From NCBI GenBank assembly GCA_034769895.1, contig CM068373.1:200922134-200986133 (forward strand): a stretch of DNA of 64,000 nucleotides. Reading direction: 5' to 3'. This document shows positions 39,139-49,363 of the stretch, piece by piece. A program made the position numbers and the translations under genes. A model generated the notes under the pieces. That model had not been told where the DNA came from. It did not search any database and saw only the letters and a program-made list of their open reading frames with translations. This DNA comes from Magicicada septendecula (taxonomy: Eukaryota > Arthropoda > Insecta > Hemiptera > Cicadidae). The first letter of the stretch is position 1, and every line of letters begins with the position of its first letter.

Positions 39139-41835
39139 TTATGGGGGGTCGTCGAGCAATGCTCGGGGGCGTTTGTGTCGTCTAGGTGGTGGGCCGACAT
39201 CTGTGCTTAGTCGACGGATGTGAGGATGGGTCGAGACATAGGCTCGGGAGAATAGTTTGAGGGCTAGGGACCGAACGAATTCGGTAAGTGAAGGAACCTT
39301 CAACCCTCGCCTGATGGCATCATTTCTGACAAACCAGGGAGAGTTGGAGATGTAGCGGAGGGTTCGGGATTGGAAAGCTTCCAAACGGGCGACAACGGAT
39401 GGGCTGAGTAGTACCCAAAAGGCGGGGGCTGCGTAAGTCAGGATTGCCCTAAGAAAGAGCAAGTAGATGGTGAGTTTAGTGCGCACAGGCACTGAACCCC
39501 GATGAGAGAGAAAGGGAAATAGTTTGGCTCTGACGCCTCTGGCGCGCTGGAGACTCAGAGAGACATGAGGTGCAAAGCTTAGGCGTCGGTCAAGAGTGAC
39601 GCCCAAGTACTTTACAGTCCGTTTCCACTCGATTGGGCTCCCTTCAAGGGAGAGGGACTGGCAGCGGGAAGTTAATTTACGAGAAAAGGCGATCGCCTCG
39701 GATTTCTCCGCATTGACCGCCATCCTCCACTTCCTTAGCCAGTCCGGAAGTACGGCGAGCTGACGTTGCACCAGGCCAGCTGCGAAATCAAGACTCGCTG
39801 AGCTGGCGTGGTACATAGCGTCATCCGCATAGAGCGAGAGAGTGACTCCAGGCTGAACAGGCAGGTCGTTCGTGTACACGAGGTACAGAACGGGGCCAAG
39901 GACAGATCCCTGAGGTACGCCTGCGGCGACTGGTCGGACGGATGAGTACGACCCTTCGACGCATACCCTAAAGATACTATCGCACAAGTACGATCGGAGA
40001 AAATTGAACGAATGATGCAGGTAGGGGGAAGTGGGCCAGTTTGTAGAGAAGGCCTTCGTGCCAGACTCGATCGAAGGCCTTACTCACGTCGAGCAATACA
40101 GCGACGGAGGACAGATGCTTGTTGTAGGCGTCCGTCAAATGGGTAACAACTCGGACGAGTTGAAGGGTCGTCGAGTGCTCCCTGCGAAAGCCGAACTGCT
40201 CCTGCCGAATGAAACCATCCAGCAGAGGCGCGTACCGACCGTGCAGGAGGCGCTCGAGTACCTTCGATATGACTGGCAACAGTGAGATCGGTCGATGGTT
40301 TGAGTGGTCAATACGCAGCTTGCGAGGCTTGGGGATCATGATGATTTTCGCACGCTTCCACAGGCTGGGGAAGTAATGAAGCCGGAGACATCCATTGAAC
40401 AGCTCGTGGACCAAGTTGATGAGGCTAGGGGGAGCGTGTTGTAGCGCCGCCGCTCCGATACGATCATCGCCGGGCGCCCTCTTAGGGCGAAGTCGACCAA
40501 TAGCCGAGACAACATCGGCCCGGTCGAACGGGTCAGGGATGTCAGCTGGAGGGCGGGAAAAATATCCAGATAGGAAGTCTGCGACCTCGGCCGAGTGGAC
40601 GGGGTCGCAGACGCCTCCGTGGACGGTGAATTGCTCCTCCATCGTTGCGGCAAAGACTTCAGCTTTGCCGGCCGCGGAGTACACAATGCCGTCCGGTGAT
40701 CTGAGGGGATGGCGGGTCCTTTTGTCGCCATTAAGTCGACTCGCAGCCTGCCAGACAGACTCGGGCCGGACTTCAAGAGACTCGAGGTACGAGTCCCAAC
40801 GATGTGCAGTGGCATCAAGCAGAAGCTGCTTGACAAGGTCAGATTGGGCGTTGAGCCTGCGTTTGATAGCAGGATCCCGGGTTTGTTTCCATCTCCGGCG
40901 GAGTTGGCGCCGAGTTTGGATGGCGAGGAGCACCTCTTCAGGTAATTGAGACCGGCGATTTGTCTCTGGGACAAGATAGGTGTGTGTGTCCATAGCGGAC
41001 GAAACGACTTCTTGAAGATAGTCGGCCATACGGTCCGCATCAGCCGTAGAGGCGATGGGGGCCGGGGGGTCAGATGGCACAGTTCGTTGGAGTTCGTCAT
41101 GATAGGAGCGCCAGTTGACTCTACGTGGACGAGAGGGGGTTGGAGAGGTGTGTCCAACAGGGGATGAACAGTGATAAGTACCGGGTCGTGGTCGGACGAT
41201 AGGTCCGATACAGCACTAACAGTGATAGGAATGGCCAGGTCCTTGACAATGACAATGTCAAGGACATCCGGAAGGCCCCTAGTGGGCACGTGGGTCGGTG
41301 AGTCAGGACCAATAACTGAGACCTGCAGATGACGCTGAACGTAGCTGTAGAGCGAGCGGCCACGCGGGTTCGTGACACGGCTGTTCCAAGAGGGATGCTT
41401 GGAGTTGAAGTCTCCGGCAGCTATAGTAGGTAGTTCGTGGTCGAGGAGGGCGTCCCACTCCTCAGGCGGCGGAGGCCCTCCGGGCCCGGGAGGAAGGTAC
41501 GCCGAAATTAGGCGAACCTCCCGATCCCCGATCCAGAGGGCCACCGCCGTCGTCTCCAAATACCTAGTATCTGGAGGGGGTAAGAGACGATGGGCAATGC
41601 GCCTGTGGACGAGAATAGCAGTACCCCCGCTGGGACGAGCGGGGGGTTGTAGCCGGGGCCTATCCGTGCGATATGTAGCGTACGCCGGTAGCTGAAAGGA
41701 AGCCGCGGGGGTAAGGAAAGTTTCGGAGAGGAGGATGACATCGAGGTCATATTCAGTGGCAAAGTTAGCCAATTCGGCTCGGCGAGACGGAACACCACAC
41801 GCGTTCCATGCCACCAGCCGAAGAGGCCTAGACAT
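39139..41835 (-). pseudogene. Jockey A3 ORF2, endonuclease-RT (same two frameshifts as A2)
   Basis: The three frame segments 41,835-40,336, 41,080-39,977 and 39,987-39,139 correspond exactly to those of A2, so both frameshifts predate the tandem duplication. Endonuclease and RT motifs are as in A2. A few substitutions distinguish it (for example HRRIAH where A2 has PRRIAH). Confidence 0.9.
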
Positions 41836-43285
41836 TGAGAGGCAGGAGAGTCATGAGGGAGGTAAGAATGGTGACTAGCAGAGACTGGACGTCCTTGGCA
41901 GCCAAGATTTGAGGGATGAGGGTCTCAACCCAGACACGCAAACGATCGGCAAAGGTCGGATCCGAGGACCCTTCCTCCGTCGATGGCGCCTGCGGCGTGG
42001 GCGGGGGCACTCGATACATGATACCATTATCGGGCCGAGGTGTAGTTGTAGGCTGCCGAGGCTCTTTGGGAGCTGGGGCAGATGCTGACTTAGTTGCAGC
42101 GGGCTTGTGCTGCGTAAGGATGGTGGTCGATGACTTTTTCTTCTTTGGCGCGGGTTGCTTTCGCGACGAGGCCAAAGGAGGGAAAGATGCATCGGAGGCG
42201 GCGGCTGCCGCGTAACTGAGCGCTCCGGCAGGCGCTGGGCAGGTCGGGGGGACTACAGCGGCTGCAGGCGCAGACGAGGTAGCCGGAACTGGGGCCGCCG
42301 GGGCGGCAGATGCAGGGGCTGAGGGTTTCTTGGGGGCAGGTGGGATAGGCTTTTGGGCCTTGGTGATGCGCTTTAGGGCGTCATGATAGTGCTTGCACTG
42401 GCGAGAGCTTGCCGGGTGTGGTTCACGACAGTTTGCACACGTGGCAGTGGCGGTGCGTTCACGAGGACTATCGCCCTTGTGATGACCTTCACCACAACGA
42501 ATGCAGCGTGTCGGGTAGTGGCAATAGATACTGCTGTGTCCGTACCTCTGGCAGTTGTAGCACTGCTTGGGTCCGGGTCGGGACTCGAAAGCTGAAACTT
42601 TTACCCTGAGGTAAAAGAGAGAGTCTACTTGATATATTGACTGGAAATTCCCTACCTTGAGGATTTTCACAAGGAAGGCATTTCTGGGAATGCGTCTGCC
42701 GGGGGAGAAGAGAGGAGTCACTGAGCTGACAGTAAAGCCCAAAAGTTCAAGGGCGTGAGAAATTGTAGGCACGGGAACATCGGCGGGGATGCCGATGATC
42801 TCGACCTTGAGTTCCCTCTCCTCCGGCAGGGCGTAGGTGTAATACGGGATACCACGATCAGTCAGCAGTTTCTGGGCGAGCCGGAAACTGTCGATGGTCG
42901 TGGTCTCAATTCTGACGGAGCGGCCACCCTGACAAACTGCAGTCAGGGTATTCGCAGGAGCGGCCCGGTGAAGTCGCCGCATGACCTTATCCCAGTCAAT
43001 AGGCCGGTCAAAGATCAGAGGCGGCAACCGCCGGGGCGGGGTAGGTAGCGAGGTGGCCGTAGCAGGTCTATCCGTGGCAGGACCCAGCTGGGAAGACCGC
43101 CCGGACCCCGCGGAGTCGCCACTGTTTCGCCGTTTCCGGCTACTTACAGTCTGCCACTCCTCAGTGTCCATTGCACTCGACCCAGCCGACACCGCCTCGG
43201 GGTCGGTCGGTAAAGGTTGCGCCAAAGCGCCAGGCGGGATTTCGTGGCCCTGAGAAGGACCGACGGGAATGTTGGTTGCGGCCAT
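41828..43285 (-). CDS. Jockey A3 ORF1, Gag-like protein (485 aa)
   Basis: The frame is open and appears identical in protein to A2 ORF1, including the Cys-to-Ser change in the second zinc knuckle (HHKGDS). It overlaps ORF2 by 8 nt. Confidence 0.87.
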   Translation of the reverse strand: MAATNIPVGPSQGHEIPPGALAQPLPTDPEAVSAGSSAMDTEEWQTVSSRKRRNSGDSAGSGRSSQLGPATDRPATATSLPTPPRRLPPLIFDRPIDWDKVMRRLHRAAPANTLTAVCQGGRSVRIETTTIDSFRLAQKLLTDRGIPYYTYALPEERELKVEIIGIPADVPVPTISHALELLGFTVSSVTPLFSPGRRIPRNAFLVKILKVGNFQSIYQVDSLFYLRVKVSAFESRPGPKQCYNCQRYGHSSIYCHYPTRCIRCGEGHHKGDSPRERTATATCANCREPHPASSRQCKHYHDALKRITKAQKPIPPAPKKPSAPASAAPAAPVPATSSAPAAAVVPPTCPAPAGALSYAAAAASDASFPPLASSRKQPAPKKKKSSTTILTQHKPAATKSASAPAPKEPRQPTTTPRPDNGIMYRVPPPTPQAPSTEEGSSDPTFADRLRVWVETLIPQILAAKDVQSLLVTILTSLMTLLPLNV

Positions 43286-43637
43286 CGGCGAGGTTAACCT
43301 ACGCCTAGGCTGGTGAGACTTTACGGATCGCTAGCTGGGTAGTGAGGTATACTACTTAAAAGATACAACACTTACCAGGCAACAGTCAGCAGCGGAGAAC
43401 ACCAAAACACCACTAACACCAGAAACTCGAGTTCACCACTGCCCGCACAATTGTAACACAGAGCACTAATTATGTATAACACTTTGTGAAAGTTTCAGCT
43501 TGATTAAAGAAGTAATAAATGAGATATAGCACTCCAGACAAGCTGGAGCCAGTGTTGTGCAATGGAAAATTCCACGCACAAGAACAAGAAAACGAACGAC
43601 GCAGCCTACCTTGGCAACAGCTCTGGGTAGACGACGC

Positions 43638-43930
43638 TGAACCGCCGAGGTGAAAGCATCTCCTTAAATAGTGTCTGGCATGGTCTATTTTCCATGGCCA
43701 ATCAGAAATGAGTATGCCGAGCTGGCTTCTCATTGGTCCGTGCGATACACCTGAAGCGGACAAAATGTTATAAATAGAGGCATCGTAGCATGGGAGACGT
43801 GTTCCGCGTATCATCCATTCGAACACATTTTTCTTTTGCTACTGAAGATGGCCACCGGTGGTGCGGCCGAAACGTTTAGCAGCATCTTAAGCAATCGACC
43901 ACGGCCTTTCAGCCCGGAAGTTTTAGAAAA
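43638..43930 (+). repeat. PLE pLTR between Jockey A3 and PLE-3
   Basis: This is the duplicate of 30,957-31,249, with TATA box at 43,769-43,776, the same internal deletion (GTAGCA-TGGGAG) and the same hammerhead. Confidence 0.82.
43837..43881 (+). ncRNA. Hammerhead-ribozyme motif in PLE-3
   Basis: The 45-nt motif is identical to that of PLE-2. The PLE-3 ATG (43,848) starts at the last base of the CTGAAGA box. Confidence 0.75.
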
Positions 43931-44714
43931 TGGCCGTGAAAGCCTACGCACTAAGATTAAGAACCTCTACGGGGAGGAGGTTTTAAAGAAAATTAAAAAA
44001 CTGGAGACGCTACGCAAGAAGAAAGCCAGTCTGCTGTGTTCCTTGGCCTTTTTACTTCGATGTAGAGACTCGGGAACCGTTCCAAGGTTCCTACGACATA
44101 GACACTTATTTAATACACCACAGGCCAACAGGATATACAGAAGAACGGAGAATGCCATGCTGCGAGAACGCATACACTACACAAGAAAAGAGTTGGCATT
44201 AAATGACCAAGAACTGTTTAAACTGCATTTACATCTCAGCAGTACCCTCCAACGACATGATTGGGAGATGTTGGATGGACTCACTTATAATGCTTTTGAG
44301 TCGTATCATGCCAGTACTAGTCAGAGACAGCGTGAAAAATTCGAGCGGTTCGCTTCCCAGAACATCAGGGGAAGAACACTGGATAGTGACAGGATGGACA
44401 GGATGGTTGTAAACCTATCGAACCGTCAACTAACACCACATGAGACCTCGGTGTTAGCCAAAGGTGAGAAGTTTGCAGTTACCCCGAAGACAGTACCGGT
44501 GGAGGAAATAGTGGCGAGCGTGGAGGCAGGCATCCGAGGACTACCCCGAGACCAGGCAGATGAAATACGTATGGAAGCTTCTAGGGCCCTTAGAAGGGCC
44601 GCTCCGCCAAAATGCAATCTTCTGTCGGCGGAGTTGCGAGCCTTGAGGGAATTAAAAAGGGATGAATCCATTGTCATTATGCCGGCGGATAAGGGAGTGC
44701 CACTGTGGTCTTGA
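43848..44714 (+). CDS. PLE-3 N-terminal region frame (~288 aa)
   Basis: This matches the PLE-2 N-terminal frame: pLTR ATG, Lys-rich segment, VVNLSNRQLTPHETSV, ADKG, then VPLWS-stop. It carries FASQ and AAPPK, agreeing with PLE-1 and PLE-R, so it is closer to the ancestral state than PLE-2. Confidence 0.78.
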   Translation: MATGGAAETFSSILSNRPRPFSPEVLENGRESLRTKIKNLYGEEVLKKIKKLETLRKKKASLLCSLAFLLRCRDSGTVPRFLRHRHLFNTPQANRIYRRTENAMLRERIHYTRKELALNDQELFKLHLHLSSTLQRHDWEMLDGLTYNAFESYHASTSQRQREKFERFASQNIRGRTLDSDRMDRMVVNLSNRQLTPHETSVLAKGEKFAVTPKTVPVEEIVASVEAGIRGLPRDQADEIRMEASRALRRAAPPKCNLLSAELRALRELKRDESIVIMPADKGVPLWS

Positions 44715-45851
44715 ACACCGAAGACTACCAGCGGAAGATTGAAGGTTTATTAGATCCGGCCACTTATCGGAGGCTGAACAAAGATCCGACTACAACTGTT
44801 TTGAGAAAAACGGATTCTTTGATTAAGCAATCTTCTCTGGCGCCTGATGTGAAGACGGCCGTCCGGTGTTCGGAGGCCCTTCCCCCTCGTCTCTATGGTT
44901 TACCGAAGATCCACAAGGAAGACGTTCCGCTGAGGCCCATCGTCAGTGCTATTGGCTCGCCTACTTACACCTTGGCAAAGCACCTCACTGGATTGCTCAA
45001 GCCGCACATCGGGCAGACGGATTCTTTCGTCCGGGACTCTTCTGATTTCCTTCGGAGGATCCGGGAGTTGGTGCTGGAGCCTGGCGATGTTCTCGTGAGT
45101 TTTGATGTGGTCTCCCTTTTCACCATGGTCCCTGTTCAGGAGGTCTTGGGGTATTTGGGTGACCTGTTCTCGGCGGACATCACTGCTTTGTTCCGGCAGG
45201 TCCTAACAACGACCTACTTCCAGTGGAATGGCGGCTTCTATGAACAGTTGGATGGCGTCGCCATGGGAAGTCCTCTCAGCCCTGTGGTTGCAAACTTCTA
45301 TATGGAGAAATTTGAAGAGTTGGCAATTTCATCTGCGCCTCTGAAGCCGAAGTGTTGGTTGCGGTATGTGGACGACACTTTCGTGGTCTGGAGCCATGGG
45401 GATGAAGAGTTGGAACGCTTCCTTGGACATCTGAACGCTGTACACCCGCGCATACAGTTTACGATGGAGCGCGAGAATGGTGATCAATTGGCTTTTCTGG
45501 ATGTGTTGGTCCTGAAAAGGACCGATGGCAGCTTGGGACATAAAGTTTATAGGAAGCCAACGCACACCGACAGATATCTGCACAAGACCTCCAATCATCG
45601 TCCTAGGCAGAAGAGGGCGGTGCTGAAGACTCTGGTAGACCGGGCAAAAAGAATCTGTGAGCCCCAGTATCTCGAAGATGAGTTTCGGCATCTCGAGAAA
45701 GCGCTGCAGTCCAACGGCTATTCTGCTGCGGAGGTTAGGAGAGCTGCCCGGCCGAGAAGATCTGGTAGGCCGGACCAGTCGGAGTTGCTATGAAAGCATC
45801 TCCTTAAATAGTGTCTGGCATGGTCTATTTTCCATGGCCAATCAGAATTGA
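44705..45851 (+). pseudogene. PLE-3 reverse transcriptase, GIY-YIG domain deleted
   Basis: The RT core is intact up to RSGRPDQSEL (PKIHK, SFDVVSLFT, AMGSPLSPVV, YVDD, RKPTHTDRYLH). The deletion joint at 45,788 ends the frame at 45,793. In another frame, just past the joint, the native PLE C-terminus is still readable (ESISLNSVWHGLFSMANQN, stop at 45,849-45,851). This shows what the Jockey insertions removed in the other copies. Confidence 0.85.
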
Positions 45852-46084
45852 GTATGCCGAGCTGGCTTCTCATTGGTCCGTGCGATACACCTGAAGCGGA
45901 CAAAATGTTATAAATAGAGGCATCGTAGCTTGTTCCCAGTCCATTGGGAGACGTGTTCGGCGTATCATCCATTCGAACACATTTTTCTTTTGCTACTGAA
46001 GATGGCCACCGGTGGTGCGGCCGAAACGTTTAGCAGCATATTAAGCAATCGACCACGGCCTTTCAGCCCGGAAGTTTTAGAAAA
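45791..46084 (+). repeat. PLE pLTR, rightmost copy
   Basis: It runs from TGAAAGCATCTCC to GTTTTAGAAAA. It has TATA (45,909-45,916), hammerhead and ATG, with an intermediate internal structure: GTAGCTTGTTCCCAG, i.e. a shorter deletion than in PLE-2/3. It is followed by 16 nt resembling inverted gag flank, then a 26-nt PLE fragment, then gag. Confidence 0.8.
45991..46035 (+). ncRNA. Hammerhead-ribozyme motif in the rightmost pLTR
   Basis: TGCTA, CTGAAGA, GC-rich helix II, GAAACGTT and TAGCA are all conserved. Here the ribozyme and ATG stand in front of the gypsy gag fragment. Confidence 0.75.
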
Positions 46085-46703
46085 TAATCGTAATGACACC
46101 GGCCGTGAAAGCCTACGCACTAAGATAAAGGGTCAATTGTCTAATGAAATAAAAGATACTAATAATAAACTTGAAAATAAAATTGAAAAAATAGAAAGTA
46201 AAATTGAAAGTACAAGTAGTCAATTAAATAGTAAAATTGATGAAAATAATAAAAGTTTAGAAGAAAGTAATCAAAAATTAATAACTGATGTTAATATTAA
46301 AATAGAGCAAACTAATAAATATTTGTCTAGCGAAATGAAACAAATAAATGAAAATTTATCTAGCCAAATAGAACAAAGTAGTAAAGAGGCTACCTTTAAA
46401 ATAGATGAAGAAATAGCAAATTTAGCTACTAATTTAGCTGGTAAAATAGACGAGAGTAATAGTAGGTTTGATAAACATACCGAAGAGGTTAAAACTACGT
46501 TAGAGGAATTTAGACAACAAGTAAACACTAATTTTCGCCGTCAAGACGAAAAACTAAATAAGTTTAGAAACGAATTTCATGAAAGGTTAGAACAAAAAGT
46601 AACCCTCATTAATCAACAATTCAGTGAAGTAACAGCTGAATTAAAAACACAATCGCTTCTAAATAAAGAAGAAATCCAGAATACTAGGGAAGAGTGTACC
46701 TAA
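46002..46703 (+). pseudogene. Chimeric ORF: PLE leader fused in frame to gypsy gag coiled coil
   Basis: The PLE ATG at 46,002 (MATGGAAETF…) reads through the 16-nt filler and the 26-nt PLE fragment (NNRNDTGRESLRTK) directly into gag (IKGQLSNEIKDT…). About 41 residues of PLE-derived leader precede about 190 residues of Lys/Glu/Asn-rich coiled coil with regular Ile/Leu spacing (KIEKIESKIES). The TAA at 46,701-46,703 lies inside gag. The fusion is visible in the sequence. Whether it is expressed from the pLTR promoter is unknown, and it probably arose by chance. Confidence 0.6.
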
Positions 46704-47654
46704 CTGGGGGAAAATATTAAAGAAGTTAAGAAACAGGTAGAGAGTAAGGCTAACAGTGACGAAGTACATCAAAAGGTGGAACAGCAATTGAAGGTAATGC
46801 GGGAAGATCTGACTAAAGCAATGAAGTCACAGCAAACCAAAGTAGTGAGGTGTGGCGGCTATAAGGAAGAACCGGAAAACCTTGCATTTTCAGGAAACCC
46901 ACATGAGAATCCTGTGGAGTTCCTAAAGCTGTATGAAGCTTATGTAACTCGAGTAAATCCACTGATGGACGACGAGGACAAGAAGGACACGTTAGGCCGA
47001 TTTCTCAAGAATTGGGCAGGTACGTGGTGGAAAGTCATCTTGGACAGAGTACAAACCTACTCAGACTTCAGAGAAAAATTCCTTGCTCAGTACTGGAATG
47101 TTCAGATACAAAGAAGGGTACGCGATCATCTAGAATTTGGTAAGTATCACCCGTCAATGAATATGACAACCACCAATTATGTGCTTAACGTAATGGCGCA
47201 AGTCAAGCATCTAACACCACCAATAGAAGAGAGAGACCTAGTATATAAGCTAGCGCGTCATTTCTCAGAACGCACTAGAGTAGCAACCACTACTAGAGGA
47301 GTGGATACTCTAGAAAAGTTCATAATGGTTGTAGATGAGTGTCAAGATTTAGAAAGGGACCTACAGCGTGTAAGTAATCAGCTGAGTAACTACTCTAGAG
47401 GCGATCGTCAAGAACCAACTTTCTACTCAACTAAGAGGAGAGACAATGAACGCCTGAAAGAAAAAAGGTTTACCCCATATCCGGGTAATAAACCACAAAA
47501 TCGACAGGAATTGGAGGAAAAGGGTAGAAGTAGGAGTGTAGAAAACAAACCAAATAAAGGGTATAAAGTATGTAAAATAACTATAACCTCTACCGAGCAG
47601 CAACCGTCGACGGGAAACGGGAAACCACTGCAGGTAGAAAAGAAACAAAACTAA
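46127..47654 (+). pseudogene. gag: gypsy gag, main part (one in-frame stop)
   Basis: This continues the gag begun at 806. The long coiled coil (46,127-46,700) is followed by an in-frame TAA (46,701-46,703); the frame then stays open to 47,654. The second half is a retrotransposon-gag (capsid-like) domain: ENLAFSGNPHENPVEFL, KNWAGTWWKVI, YSDFREKFLAQYW and the following helices to DECQDLERDL. A basic tail (KRRDNERLKEKRF, KGRSRS) follows. I see no CCHC zinc knuckle. Gag would assemble the cytoplasmic particle. It cannot be produced intact because of the 45-kb insertion and the stop. Confidence 0.85.
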
Positions 47655-49363
47655 ACCTACCATTACCTGCCGTGACACAACCAAAGAAAACAGGTAAAAG
47701 GAACGTAGCTAATAATATAAAACAAGTGAGCGATAGGGAGTTCTTGTTAAAAGAAGAGCAAGAAGTGGGTAGAAACCATTATCCTGAATGTCCGGAAATA
47801 ATTTGTAAGATCAGTAATCTACAATAAGAGCGCTTATAGACACTGGCAGTGAAGTTACCTGTGTTAGCTCAAAGTTTGTAGATAATTATCAGTTGCGAAA
47901 TTGTCCCAGACTACCCGTAAAACATTGTAATGTACTGGAGCCAAAATGCAAAAGATAACTGAACAAATTTATTTACCTGTCAATATAAATGGTAACCAAA
48001 CCCAAACTGTAGCTCTTATAGTCCCGAAACTCGTTCATGATTGTATTATTGGGGTAGATACGTTACTTGAATGGAAAGCAAAAATAAATTTTAAGAGAAA
48101 TACCATTACGATGGAAATTAATACAAATAAAATAAATGTAAGTATTAAAGAGTTTAAGCATTGGAACTCGGTAAGTGTCATAAAAGGGCATATAGAGAAA
48201 CCTGTGGTTGACGTTAGGAGTGACCAGCACTGTATTGATGATACTCCAGAAATCAACTTAGGGACTGAGTTGAACAACGAGCAACAGAACCAAATTAAGT
48301 AACTCGTTGGTGAGTATAGTGATGTGTTCAGAACAGAGCCAGGAAGAGCTAGGTTCTATGAACATCAATTAACACTAACTGAAAATGCATCATTTGTACA
48401 AAGGACTTATCGAATCCCTCTACATTATAGAGATGAAGTAGAAAAATATATCCAACAGATGTTAGCGAATGGTGTTACAGAGAGACCAAGTAGTCCCTAT
48501 ATAAACCCTTTAGTAGTTGTCACCAAGCCGAACGGGAATATCCGATTATGCTTAGATGCTAGGAAGTTAAATTCTTTATTAGTACCAGATTACGAGTGCG
48601 CAACGAGTGTGGAAGAATTGTTTCAAAAATGTAATGGGGTTAAGTATATGACCAAATTGGACTTAACATCAGGATTTTGGCAAATTCCCATCCGAAATTG
48701 TGATAGAAAGTATACGGCATTTTTGTATAAAAACAAGTGCTACCATTTTAAAGTGGTACCTTTTGGCCTGAGCACCAGCTTAGCTGCAATGGTAAGGTGT
48801 TTAGACAGTGCCTTAGGTAATGAGGTAGAGAAGTATACATTAGTGTTCGCAGATGATATTCTGTGTGTGTCACAAACATTCGAGGAGCACTTAAAACATT
48901 TAAAGAATATTTTTGAAAAATTAAGATCAGCAAACATGACGCTGAATCTACGCAAATCAGAGTTTGGTAAGGAGGAAATTAAGTTTTTAGGTCACCGAAT
49001 CTCAGTGGAAGGCATAACCACGGACCCAGAGAAGGTAAAAGCCATACAAGAATTCCAAATCCAAAGAACTGCAAGCAGCTAAAGTCATTTCTAGGTTTAG
49101 CTAACTACTATCAGAAGTTTACAAGTAAATACGCGGAAAGTACTGTTCCATTGTTAAAGTTATTAAATAACGGGATTAAATGGAAGTGGACAAAGGACCA
49201 CGATGAAGCGCTGCAACAAGTGAAAAGTCTTTTTATAAATACTGTTGTATTAAATCATCCAAGAATAGGAAAAAGATTTTACTTGCAGACAGACGCCAGC
49301 AATATTGCTATTGGAGCACACTTGTATCAGATTGATGAGAAGGGCCAAAAAGCGGTATTAGGA
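47655..49363 (+). pseudogene. pol: gypsy pol: protease, RT and start of RNase H (multiple lesions)
   Basis: An aspartic protease motif LIDTGSEVT lies near 47,834, after a frame break near 47,825. Another frame change precedes 47,946, which carries the rest of the protease (VALIVPKLVHDCIIGVD). TAA at 48,300-48,302 is an in-frame stop before the RT. The RT reads TYRIPLHYRDEVEKYIQQML, VVVTKPNGNIRLCLDARKLN, KLDLTSGFWQIPI, VPFGLS and catalytic FADD, then FLGHRIS. A frameshift near 49,065 precedes KSFLGLANYYQKF. The RNase H starts FYLQTDASNIAIGAHLYQ and is cut at 49,363 by the solo LTR. Protease, RT and RNase H order is as in Ty3/gypsy. Confidence 0.88.

Larger units (their letters stand above)
38623..43637 (-). 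mobile_element. Jockey-clade element A, copy 3 (A3)
   Basis: This is the tandem duplicate of A2 at exact offset 12,681 bp, with the same tail and junctions. It is bordered by target copies at 38,612-38,622 and 43,638-43,649. Confidence 0.9.
43650..45788 (+). mobile_element. Penelope-like element, forward copy 3 (PLE-3), internally deleted
   Basis: This is the third, truncated member of the tandem array. It matches PLE-2 until 45,788 (…GGAGTTGC) and then jumps into pLTR sequence (TGAAAGCATCTCC…). About 0.42 kb of RT C-terminus and the whole GIY-YIG domain are deleted. No Jockey elements follow it. Confidence 0.88.

Noticed and set aside
18411-45788. CRISPR array or satellite as explanation of the regular repeats
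   Set aside because: The repeat unit is 12.7 kb and consists of complete retroelements; there are no short repeats with unique spacers.
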